From Rhodeus uyekii (taxonomy: Eukaryota; Chordata; Actinopteri; Cypriniformes; Acheilognathidae), in NCBI GenBank assembly GCA_037043235.1, contig JAWRVZ010000030.1, forward strand, positions 3,305,001-3,369,000: a stretch of DNA of 64,000 nt. Reading direction: 5' to 3'. The notes under the pieces are model-generated. The model was not told the DNA's origin. It saw nothing but the letters and a program-made list of their open reading frames with translations, and ran no database searches. The translations under genes were made by a program, and so were the position numbers. Shown here in pieces: positions 47,391 to 57,639 of the stretch. Positions within the stretch are counted from its first letter, which is position 1. Each line of letters begins with the position of its first letter.

Positions 47391-50300
47391 ACGGATGGTA
47401 AAATGTGTTAATCACAATCGAGAGTACTACACCCTAACCGGTACTTCTTAAACCTGGTTATTATTACTCACTTTTTCATGAGGATTTGCAAATGAATTAC
47501 GTAACTGCGAAATTATGTACTGTGTATGTATCTATGTGTGCACACTACAGACATCCAAACATCGATCTGAATTCCAGGCGTATCACCACCATCTTCACTT
47601 CCAGCACATGACAGATTCAGGGCAAAGTATATTCATCACCACTACAGATTACAGCACTGGAGACGGTCCGGCTAACAGAGCATAAAGCTCCCTATGTGGT
47701 CACTATCTCCATCCAGCAAGAAAAGCTTTACAATGAAACTTTGTGCAACAGAATGAAGACTGACAGCATACAATTATTTATCTCTGTAATAGGCAATACC
47801 GTCGTAAAAACAAAAATAGATTGCAACTTCACTAAAAAACTAATCTGTTAAATGGTAGCCCAAAAGAACAATGGGTGTCCATGACTGAAAAATAAATACT
47901 ATTATTATTATCATTATATTTCATAGCAAATGTCTGTGTATGTGAAGATGTGAGAATTTAGAGTCAGTGTTTCCACTGCAGCAAGAAGCTTTTGAATTTT
48001 GGCAACTCAGCATGACACCTCAGAGCGTAATCGGCACGTTTGCCTTGCCAACATATGTAAAAATATGATATGAAAGCTTTATCGTGTTGCTGCATTTAAA
48101 GCAGATGAGAATTATTATTTAATGCACGATATAATATCTGCCTCATGCCTATTCCTCCTGTAATAACTACACATCTCTGCATGACAGAACAAAACATGGG
48201 GAAAATATTATGAAGAAGAACGCATCCAGATGAGCAGTGTGCATTTTGGTAAAGAGCACTAAAATCCTTACAGTGGATAAGATGATAAAACAAACAATCT
48301 TAAATGTCTTTTTGTTGCATTCCTCCCTGACAATTTCTTATTTTATGGTGCACAATTGCACAATGAGAGTTGTTAATTACACAATTTAAAAGCTTATTTT
48401 TCTCCATAACTGTAGTTATGTTTTGGTCTCACCCTTCTCTTACACTCTTCTGCAATTTCATTGATTCTGAAGTACATTGAAGATCTGTTTTGTGCCAATC
48501 TAGTCACACAAAAAGGTGAAAAGCTTCAGTCTTGTACTTTGCACTTGGTGTAACATTTATTTATAACTGTTTGCAGACAATGTAGATGTTATGTTATGAA
48601 CCACATATGCTGGCAATGTTAAGCCTTTAAAACAAAGACTTTCTTGAGTAATATTGAAAAGTCCACCTGGCAAGTCTTCGGTACCACCCACTGATTATGC
48701 AACAGAAAGCTGTAAACGACAATAAAAGAGAAACGCGTTGAAAAACGGACAATCGTAAGTCAAATTTCTACAGGGAGAGCTAGTCTTAACCGTAGTGATG
48801 CACGAATAAAAAGGCCACCAGACCTTTGGCTTCAGATGAAAGCTGCACTCTGCCACAAGGTCATCAGCGGATCAAAATATATTTAGTAATGCTAAAGCAA
48901 ACACACCTTTTGAGTCATTCACCAAGTGCAAATGAAGCACAATGCGTGACATTTTGAATATAAAAAATGATTCAATTTTCAAGCCTCAAGTGTCTGCTCA
49001 TTATACGTTGTAGTCAGTTGCCAAATGTAAAATACTATTCCTTAAATATTGAACATGCTAATCTCAGCACACACAATATGAAAATATGTACTTAAGGGCT
49101 AACACTGTTCAAAGCCACAAGTTACATTTTCAACGGAGTGGTTAGTGGCTCCAAAGCGTGGGTTTGAGAATTAAGTAACTTGCAAAGTAAAATTGTCGCC
49201 TACCTAATACTGGCACTGACTGTCTTGTTATTTGTGCCAATTTCCTTTCTCTGCATGATCAATGTGAAAAATTGTCATGTTCTATTCCTTATATCAAGAT
49301 GAGAAATAAAAAGGAATATTTCATTATTTACGTTTCCAATCTGAATGTTATTTTCCCCATAAAACACAAATTGAGATATTTTGAAGAATCTCAACGCTGC
49401 TCTTTTCCACCAATAATTCATTAATAGTTTTCCCTTTATTTGCGTTCAGATCCAAAAAAAAACAACGCCCTGCTGCATCCTGCCAAGCTTAAAGTCATTA
49501 AAAACATTTGTATGTGCAGGATAATGAATGAGATGCAAGAGCAACAAAAAGAATCTGTGAAGGACGCCTTATATTTCAGTCTGTTGCTCACATGACACTA
49601 CCATATGGTTTCAGAAGGCTAAAAATATAGCGCAGGAGCTGTAAGAACTAGCTTTATGTTTATTTAATGATATGTTTTTGTGATAGATGTGGGCTCTTTG
49701 AACTATTGTATGGAAAAGAGGTGCTTGAAGATTCTTCAAAAATTCTTTGTGTTCCACAGAAGAATTGTAGCAAAAAAAAAAAAATGCAATAAAATTGGAA
49801 CAACATGAGAATGTCAATGACAAAAAAAACCTTATACACATAATTTTCAATTTAAAGCTTTATACGTTTTTATAACGTTACTACAAAATCTGCAGGTTTA
49901 CACGATACCATTTTCAACAAAAAAACATAAAACTTTTTGGCTGTTCTTTTACACGACAACGGCATTTTAGAGGCCTGAAAATGCGAACCTTTGAAAATGT
50001 GTTTTGAAGTACAGTTTTTGAAAACGATACTGTTATCATTGTGTAAACAATTAAAACACGAATATGTGAATAATAATTGTTTAGTTGTTTTTGCGGATAC
50101 AACGTTGTGGTCTGTACACAAAAAAATTAGAGAAACATTTCCATTTTCGTGTAAACATACCCTTAGTTTACTCTAATCAACTAATTCACTTTTTAATCTG
50201 GGCAACGATATAGTTCGAAATATGTCTAAACCATTATTTATGGTGATATTATGCTAAATATAAATGCTCACATTCACAATTACATAGGTAAAATCATTTA

Positions 50301-50731
50301 ATAGTTCATCTTTAAATATTCATGTTCATTTTTTTTATACATCCATATTAACCTTTGCCTCATGCCGGCGTTGTGTCTCTTCTCACAAGATTAATCTGTA
50401 GCAGCTGTAAGAATTTCAACCCTGAAAAACAAGTTTAAATGGCATTTCCCTTGAAAGCACTCAAAGCGCAACATTTCTGTAATGGTAATAATAAACCTGC
50501 CTGAAATTGGGATTTCAAAGCGTGAATGTTGAGATCCGTTTATAGGAGAGCAAACGCATTAACGTCATTGCAGACTCAAGATTTAAAGATCATTGCCTTG
50601 AAATGGAAATGCTAATTATTCTCTTTGTCTTTGTTGAGAATAACTTGTTTGTGAAGTAGATGAGTAAATGCAAGTAATGATGTACGGAGTATAAAATTGT
50701 GTTTCTCTCCATTTACACATAAAACAACATG
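47391..50731. other. Non-coding, mostly unique sequence
   Basis: No repeat termini or splice-flanked exons. The 50390-50640 section is repeat-poor and could be a conserved non-coding element, but this is untested. Confidence 0.4.
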
Positions 50732-50878
50732 AGCTCAGTAGAGAGTAGCGCTTGCAACGCCACAGTCATGGGTTCGACTCCCAGGGAAAGCAAAACCTGA
50801 TTAGAAAGTCAGTGTGTACCTTGAATGCAACACAAGTCGCTTTGGATAAAAGCATCTACTAAATGTATAAACATAAAA
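50732..50878 (+). mobile_element. tRNA-derived SINE
   Basis: A-box-like head AGCTCAGTAGAGAGTAGCGC, B-box GGTTCGACTCCC and tail GTCGCTTTGGATAAAAGCA. Confidence 0.85.
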
Positions 50879-51685
50879 TGCATAAAAAACTCTCTACTGG
50901 ACAACAAACCATTAGTACAAATCCTGTTTTTGCAGAGATAACCATCGCATGCTGTTACACAATCTTTCTGCCATCATTATTGCAAATAAATCAGTGTTGT
51001 GTGAGAGGATATCATCTTTTATACTACTCAAGATAATGGGAAATGATCATTTTTCCAGGCCTGCACATCAGCAGGACAATTTGTTATGTTCACAATAAAG
51101 TCACATTGGGATACATTATAACAAATCTCAACGATATAATGAAATCGACTTTAGTGCTGGATTTACAGCAATTGCTCGATGGCAAAGCTTGGAAGATTCT
51201 ATAAATATTGAGGGATTGTAGTTTTTACACATTCTCTGTATCATGGTCAAGGATTGTGTCCGCAGGCGGTGAGTTTCATCCCACCTGCTTGGCTTCAAGT
51301 GATGCGTTTAAGAAAAGATGCTGAAACACAACCTATAAAAGTCAACAGTGAACAAACCTTGATGTTTAAAGCACAACAACTCATGTCAGTCCATATTACA
51401 CAGGTTAAAGTCTGACCTTCAATATTCAATCTATGAGATATAAGTTATAGGGATATCAGGGCAATAAATAATATTTCAAATCTTATGGCCAAGGGAAAGT
51501 AGGCTAACAGGTAGCCTATGTTGTGCAACTGTTTATTGAACTAGAAGCTGAAGCTCATTCAAAGAACGGCAAAAGTACAAACATGACCGTAAGGTTGTCA
51601 AACTTACATGCGAGAGACATGCGCATGCATGATATTGCGATGGTGCGCGCGCCGTGAGAGAATAATCATGCACCTTTAGTCCTAC

Positions 51686-51743
51686 CACTCGATGAACTTG
51701 ATGTGTCCACTCGGGATGAGGTGCTGTCGAGGTTCTTCTCCAT
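51686..51743 (-). CDS. Candidate first coding exon, product unknown
   Basis: On the minus strand an ATG in strong Kozak context (ATCACAATGG) opens 19 codons plus one base, ending at a donor (TCGAGTG then GTAGGA). The peptide begins MEKNLDSTSSRVDTSSSSS, a serine-rich and probably disordered N-terminus. The region upstream on that strand (51744-51880) is CpG-rich, as expected of a 5'UTR and promoter. Further exons would lie at lower coordinates. The candidate exon at 29919-30057 is on the same strand, but its acceptor phase (0) does not match this donor (phase 1), so the two cannot be joined directly. No family is recognised. Confidence 0.4.
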
Positions 51744-51890
51744 TGTGATCTTTGTGTGCAGTTGTCTCTCAGTGTGTAGCACACTTACGGGAGCGGATTG
51801 TGACTGTTGCGCTTCGGCGTTCAGCAACTTCAGCTGATGCAGTCAGGGATGCGCGTCACCGGTTAGGCGCGCGCTCGCGGCCAGTCTTGT
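51744..51890 (-). promoter_or_regulatory. CpG-rich presumed 5'UTR/promoter
   Basis: A local CpG cluster (GGCGCGCGCTCGCGGCC, GCGCTTCGGCG) in otherwise AT-rich DNA sits directly upstream of the strong-Kozak ATG at 51743 on the minus strand. No TATA box is evident, consistent with a CpG-type promoter. Confidence 0.35.
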
Positions 51891-54481
51891 TTTCATACGA
51901 CTAGTCAACTTTTTAAAATATTTTGTAATGTTTTTTTAATATATATATTATAAATCATTTAGATATTATTATCAAATATATTGCTTCATGTAGTTGTGTT
52001 CTGAAATGAGGAGCACTCAAAGTTATATATATAAATGTAAATTCATATCCCAGTTATACACTTACCGTTGTAACATTTCCTGGTTAATTATTACCTTGTG
52101 TTTTTTTTTTTTTTTTTTTGTGTCTTTTTTCTTCCTTTTTCTTTTTTTTACATTTAATACAAAATAATAAGCTAACTAAAGTCAGAAGCAATGTAATGTT
52201 CAACTGTTTACAATCATCATATTTTCAGGTCATTTCAAGTTTGATTTTGACGCTGGTGATATGTAAATGGCTAAGAGGTTTACTCAAAAGTATTAATTTC
52301 TTTATTTTGCCTTCCCATTCCCGAATGCTGAATGCACCAAAATAAGAGACGAGATTTTTCGTGTTAACCAATCATTTGCGTTGCCTCCTCTCACGTGACT
52401 TGCCCCCCATTCATTCGCACAAAAGAGACACGGACTCCCGCTTTAAGTTCAACAGTCTTCCTTTAGAAAAACGAGTGATTTATGAATTTTTTACACATTT
52501 GTCAAATTTTGTAATATTTGAATTTTTTATTTTCGCAATGCCTCAATTGCCTCTGGATTTTAATCCGCTTCGCCATGCTCGGTTCTCAGGACTGTCTGAA
52601 TACTCGATTCTGATTGGCTGAAAGGTGACGTGTGCTTTAAAATAATTTATAAAATTCAAAACATTTAATTTATTTAAAAAAATTAAATTGTAAGGACTTA
52701 AGAAATATATATAGAAATAAAATCATAAGAATAAACATAAGCTTAAAAATTAAAATAAAACAATTTCAGCAAGAAGGGTTAGTAGCCTACATGCATCTCT
52801 CTCTCTCCCTCTCTCTCCCTATCTCTCTCTCTCTCTCTCTCTCTCAGTGCATTTGTGCATTAAAATAATTTATAAAATTCATAGCATTTAATTTAAATGT
52901 ATTATTATTATTACTATTATTATTGATTCAATTTATGCACTACTTTATCTCTGTGTCTGATTTAAAGCATCGTAAATGACAAAAAATAATCGTAATTTTC
53001 ATCCTTTGCGATCAAAAGTTGTGCTACACAAAATACAAACAAAGAAAAACTATGGGATTTGACCCAAAAAATTGATGACTCAGCCTGCACTTCAGACACC
53101 TGTGGTGACTACTATCCTAACATCTACTTTTAGATTAGTTAATAAAAAGTAATTGCAAAAGTATAAAAAGAATACATTTAGCTCTGAGAAAAGGTCAGCA
53201 TCGCTGTTTGAACAGTTTTATCCAATGCAATGAAATTACAAACAGTGGGTTTTCACTATCCACATACTTTGGGAGGCAACTCCATCAGTAACATTCACAC
53301 TGAACTAGAATCTTGATCTAACATGCCACTATAGCACAATATGCCGTTACTGTGCCACTATGCCGTTTCACTCTGAGACTTGCTACTCAGAAATGGCAGT
53401 GCTGAAAACACACTGCCATGCTGAAGCTGGATTTATGGTTTCATGAACAATGAAAAAGAGTATATAAAAAGACTGCTCAGAATCCAGCAGATGGGATTTG
53501 ACATTTCTGACAGCGTTTCGAACAGCAATAACCAGCGTTTACAAAATCTCTAGAATATACCTTGACTATTTCACCAGTATTTGACTCAAGATGCTGTGCT
53601 GTTATTCTATTGTAAGAATGATCTAACAATATTTGTATATGAGAAATGTTCCGTCACGTTACTGAAACCATGATTAACATTATAATTTAAACATATGCAA
53701 TCAACATCCACTACCCGAGCTCTGATAATGAAATGCTGGTGAAAGCAAATGAACGAACACGTAGGAGGGAAAAACTCCTCACAGGAGAAATTAAACATCC
53801 ACTAGGCAAACTTTATGTCTTTCAGACAACAGGATAAAGAAGGATTTGGCTCCATTTGCTCAGTGCAGTGATTCACTGACTCCATCCCACATTTGACTGT
53901 ACTGTACTGTGGGTGCGTACAATAGATTGTAGCCTGGAGACTAAGAAGATAACGTCTAAGCTATCAAGTGTGATGCGCTTACGTAACTGAGGCATATACG
54001 CAGAATATGGGAGTTAATGTGGACATGACATTGAGGCAAACACATGAGAAGGGGATGCAAGAAGCTTGACTATTTTTCAGTTAGCATTAGGTGATATTTC
54101 ACTCAAAAATTCTCATTTAACCTTTTTGTGGATCTCCAGCAGCTCTGGCAAGTTGACAGCAGATGTGTCATAATAATATAATATGACAATATCAATATTT
54201 AAAATGATATAGATCTGTCCTATTTATTTTTTCATGACTAAACATACTGTAAACATAAACTATGATACTATTATTAACCTATGCATGGAAAATCAATTGA
54301 GTCAGTATGAGACTGAACAACTATTTCATTTGACTGAATTATGGTATTTTTATTTATTTAACAATTCATCTTTTAACCACAAAAATCTACACCATTATTT
54401 TCTTTTAATTTGTTCAATAGTAATTTCAACAGTTTTTTTTTTAAATTAAGCTAGTAAACCTAAAATAGCCAGTAAAACACT
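51891..54481. other. Non-coding; microsatellites
   Basis: A poly-T run lies at about 52102-52121 and a (CT)n tract at about 52797-52846. No exon seen. Confidence 0.5.
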
Positions 54482-55768
54482 TTAAATTTGTTTCAGAGGA
54501 CAATTTTTGTGCTCAGTCACTATGTTTAAATTATTGTTGACTGTAAAATTACATTTGATCTCTGATTCATAATTCACGGTGCTGAGTTGATGTCCAATCC
54601 GACACTTTCTCTGGCGTTTCCGTTCTTTCTCCTTGGCAATCAGGTAGACATTCCCAAAAAGATCAGGGAATTTAGTCATCAGGTTGATTTTCACAGCATC
54701 TGTTTTACTGTGGAGAGAACGACACACAAACAACACAATTATTGAAGAAAATCTATCATAATAATAATAATAATAATAGTTTTAAACTTTTAACTTTTAA
54801 TAGTAAAAGTTTTATTTATATAGCACCTTTCCAGAGCTCAAGGACGCTTTACAGTAGACAGTTGACAGGGGAGAGAAAGTACAAGTAGACTAATAGAAAC
54901 AATAATACAAGTATACAGAGAAAAAAAAAAGAAAAAAAAAATCAGGTACAAAAATACACACAGGACATAAGAGGCAAACATTCAGAGAGATAGTATTAGA
55001 GAAGTAAAAAATCAGTTAAACAAATCATGGGTATAGCATTCAGAAAAAAGGTGAGTTTTGAGTAACGATTTAAATTCAGTGATATTGCTAATATAACAGA
55101 GTGAGCGTGGGAGAGAATTCCAGAGTTTGGGAGCAATAACACAAAATGATCGGCCCCCCATGGAAGAGAGGCGATGCCGAGGGACGACAAGTAAATCAGA
55201 GTCGGAAGAACGTAGTGAACGGGTCGGAGTGTAGGGGACGAGCAAATTACAGAGATAGGGAGGAGCTAAAGAATGTAAAGATTTGAAGGCAAGCAGAAGA
55301 ATTTTGAATTTGATACGATAGGCAACTGGAAGCCAGTGAAGATTGTACAAAATTGGAGTGATGTGAGCAGAGCGCTTGGTGTGGGTGATTATTCTAGCAG
55401 CAGAGTTTTGAATGTATTGTAATCTAGAAATGGAGCTTGCAGGAAGACCGATGAAAAGAGCATTACAGTATCATATTTCTTTCTTTCTGGCTGTTGATCA
55501 TGTGTTACTTTATTTGTTCTCCTTGTGTTGTAAACACATTACCAGCTCGGGTTGTGCATTATTTTTCCTGAATTTAACAGTCCTTTATTAATTATCCTTC
55601 TAACTCACTAATGCTTATGTTGGTTGTGTATCAATACCTTTCATCAGTCCAGATGAAGGAGTGTGCAAGCGTTTGCTCCACAGTCGGTCTCTCCTCTGGA
55701 GTTTCATTGATCATCCACTCGACAAGATCCTTCCCCACTTCATCATCATCATCATCCAGAATTGGACC
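54482..55768 (-). pseudogene. Partial kinase-like gene: last C-lobe exon plus terminal exon
   Basis: Two minus-strand exons fit together. Exon A (55638-55768, acceptor TTTGAG, donor AG|GTATTG, ends phase 2) encodes five Asp, then KDLVEWMI, PEERPTVEQTLAHSF and IWTDE. This is the end of a protein-kinase C-lobe, most like the IRE1/RNase L type (RPT..E.L.HPFFW). Exon B (54482-54707, acceptor CTCCACAG, entry phase matching) encodes KTDAVKINLMTKFPDLFGNV and a basic KEKERKRQRK stretch before a stop. An L2 LINE lies in the intron. Upstream kinase exons are absent before the Pim-like gene, so this is a relic or a fragment of a rearranged gene. Family placement is tentative. Confidence 0.5.
54772..55478 (-). 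mobile_element. L2-type LINE 3' fragment
   Basis: The minus strand encodes YCNALFIGLP, then LQYIQNSAARII, LHWLPVAYRIKFKILL and PKLWNSLPRSL, the conserved end of an L2/CR1 ORF2. It ends in a tail with GGTGCTATATAAATAAAACT. It is 5'-truncated near 55478 and inserted in the intron of the kinase relic. A TAA/ATA trinucleotide run follows its 3' end. Confidence 0.85.
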
Positions 55769-56044
55769 CTCAAATGAGACGCACAGGACAAAATGATTAA
55801 TTGGAGCACAATAAAAAAACTAAGAATTTCATAAACTGTTTTGCATCTTAAATCTTTGTTCATGGAGTTTTTATTTGCTCACTCCAAAATCAGCAGCTTA
55901 ATGGAAAGCTGTAACAACAGCTGATGAATTTTACACAATTATTGAACTGAACTGAATCAATTATGAACTGACTTCAGCTGAATAATGACACTACTGTATT
56001 AAGAGCAGAACTGAATTGTGTTTGTGCCACTGATAATTATCTTT

Positions 56045-56122
56045 TTGTGTCGTTGTAAAGCTGCTTTGAAAAAATCTGTTTTGAATAAAGCACTATAGTA
56101 ATAAAGATGATTGTCTTAACTT
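56045..56122 (+). mobile_element. L2 LINE 3' tail fragment
   Basis: TTGTAAAGCTGCTTTGAAAA then GAATAAAGCACTATAGTAAT matches the L2 tail at 34893-34950. Confidence 0.7.
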
Positions 56123-56184
56123 AAAAAAACAACAACTCAAATATGGCTGTGATGACTTCTTTCCCGTCTTTCCAATCTCTCATT

Positions 56185-56260
56185 GTCACAGGATACATAA
56201 AGGGAGGACTCAAAAATGCAGGAAAAAAGGATATTTATTTACAACAAGTAAATAAACAAA
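56185..56260 (-). mobile_element. LTR 3'-end fragment, reverse
   Basis: TGTCACAGGATACATAAAGG and GGACTC...TGCAGG mirror the end of the 16118 solo LTR (CCTGCATTTGAGTCCTCCC and CCGTGACA). Confidence 0.65.
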
Positions 56261-56296
56261 CAAATCAAAGGAAACAAGGGAATACAGACTAACAGG

Positions 56297-56551
56297 ATGA
56301 AACGGTTCAGAAACAAGATGAAAAGGGCGAGCAGTTTGGGCGACCCTGAGTCCTCGCTGTCTGACCCGCCGGCTGACCCTGAGTCCTCGCAGCCTGACCC
56401 ACCGGCCGACCCAAAGCCCTCGCAGCCTGACCCGCCGGCTGAGCCTGAACTCCTGTGGCCTGAACTGCTGGCGCCGCCAATGCTGCTCAACCTGCCGGAG
56501 CCAACCTGGCTAAACCCGCCGGTCCCACCGACCCTGCCGGAGCCCAACTGA
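56297..56551 (+). pseudogene. Proline-rich tandem-repeat frame, probably retroelement-derived
   Basis: The frame consists largely of an 11-residue repeat (DPESSQPDPPA and variants, about four units at 56341-56473; 33 bp each). It is GC-rich in AT-rich surroundings and lies between an LTR fragment and a tyrosine-recombinase remnant, so a retroelement origin is likely. No splice sites or host family support a cellular gene. Confidence 0.4.
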
Positions 56552-56899
56552 CTCAACCCGCCGGCCCCCGTCTTATCCACAGAGGTCCTGTGTTGGGAGC
56601 TGCTTGTCATCGCCGAGTGCTAACGACGAATGCCTGGCACTCTCCACTCTTGTTCTCCCTGTCTCATCCAGCTCCTCTCTGACTTTTCCCCTACACTTTT
56701 CACCCGATCGCTCTTCTCCTGGGAGTTGGGGCCCATGGGTTGCTGAGACCATTCTCCACTCCAGAGCACCCACCATGCAAACATCCTGTCCAGGCAGAGG
56801 CCACTCCACCCCAGGTGGATGAACATTGTTTTTATCCCGCCATGAAGAGACTATGCCCTGAAGTAAGCTTCATTATGTGGTGGTCGGCTGATGGACCCG

Positions 56900-57165
56900 G
56901 TTAACTGCCCGGATGGTAGAGTGTGCTGGAGATCCTGCACCACCGTATCACAGCTAGGTTATCTCCAGCCACCTTAAAGGTGTATGTGGCGGCCTTGGTT
57001 GCTTTCCACGTCCCTTTGGGTGGACAGTTTGGGGATAAACCCTTTGGTATACTGTCTCCTCTGTGGCATACAGGAACTGTGGGCACCAGGTGTCTTTGTC
57101 TGAGAGTGCACTTGTCACTATGGCAGCGTTGGTATAGCCTTCCCACAGCGCTTTGACGTATTCTT
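56900..57165 (+). pseudogene. DIRS-like tyrosine recombinase remnant
   Basis: The phrase LSPATLKVYVAALVAFHVPLGG matches the start of the core-binding region (S-x-x-TLKVYVAAI) of tyrosine recombinases in DIRS-type retroelements. The downstream catalytic R-H-R-Y region is not found, and the surrounding reading frames are broken. It is a decayed fragment. Confidence 0.5.
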
Positions 57166-57639
57166 TCAAGTATTCTTGAAAGGGTAGGTCTCTTGTACGT
57201 ATGTGACCTTAGTTCCCGCTTAGTTCCCGCTAGTTGGACCGGCTCTGATCTCTCTGGTTGGCAGCTTGAGTTCCCTGTCAGGATGGGTTGAATTTTGGGC
57301 TTCAGGTCAATTCGAGCTCAAGCCCTCCATCACAGACAGCAAGTGTGTGATTTCCTATTCGACACAAAGTTTATATGAACTTATCAACTTCTAGATGTTT
57401 TTAGAGGTTCTTTACAGCAGAACTGAATTCTGTTTGCATCATTATTTCCTTGTTCATTACCGTGAAGCTGTATTGTATTTAAACGGTGATGACTACGAGA
57501 AGGACATTAAGATGAACTCACAAAATTTAAAATCTTACTACAAATACTGCAGAATTGATCAATTACAATAATCCCACTCTGTCTGTTACACTTCCTCACA
57601 CCTGAAATCACGGATCGGCTGAATCTCCTGAACTTCAAT

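Noticed and set aside
29919..51743. A direct exon 1 to exon 2 join of the two minus-strand candidates
   Set aside because: The donor at 51686 leaves one base (phase 1), while both acceptor options near 30090 start at phase 0, so the frame would break.
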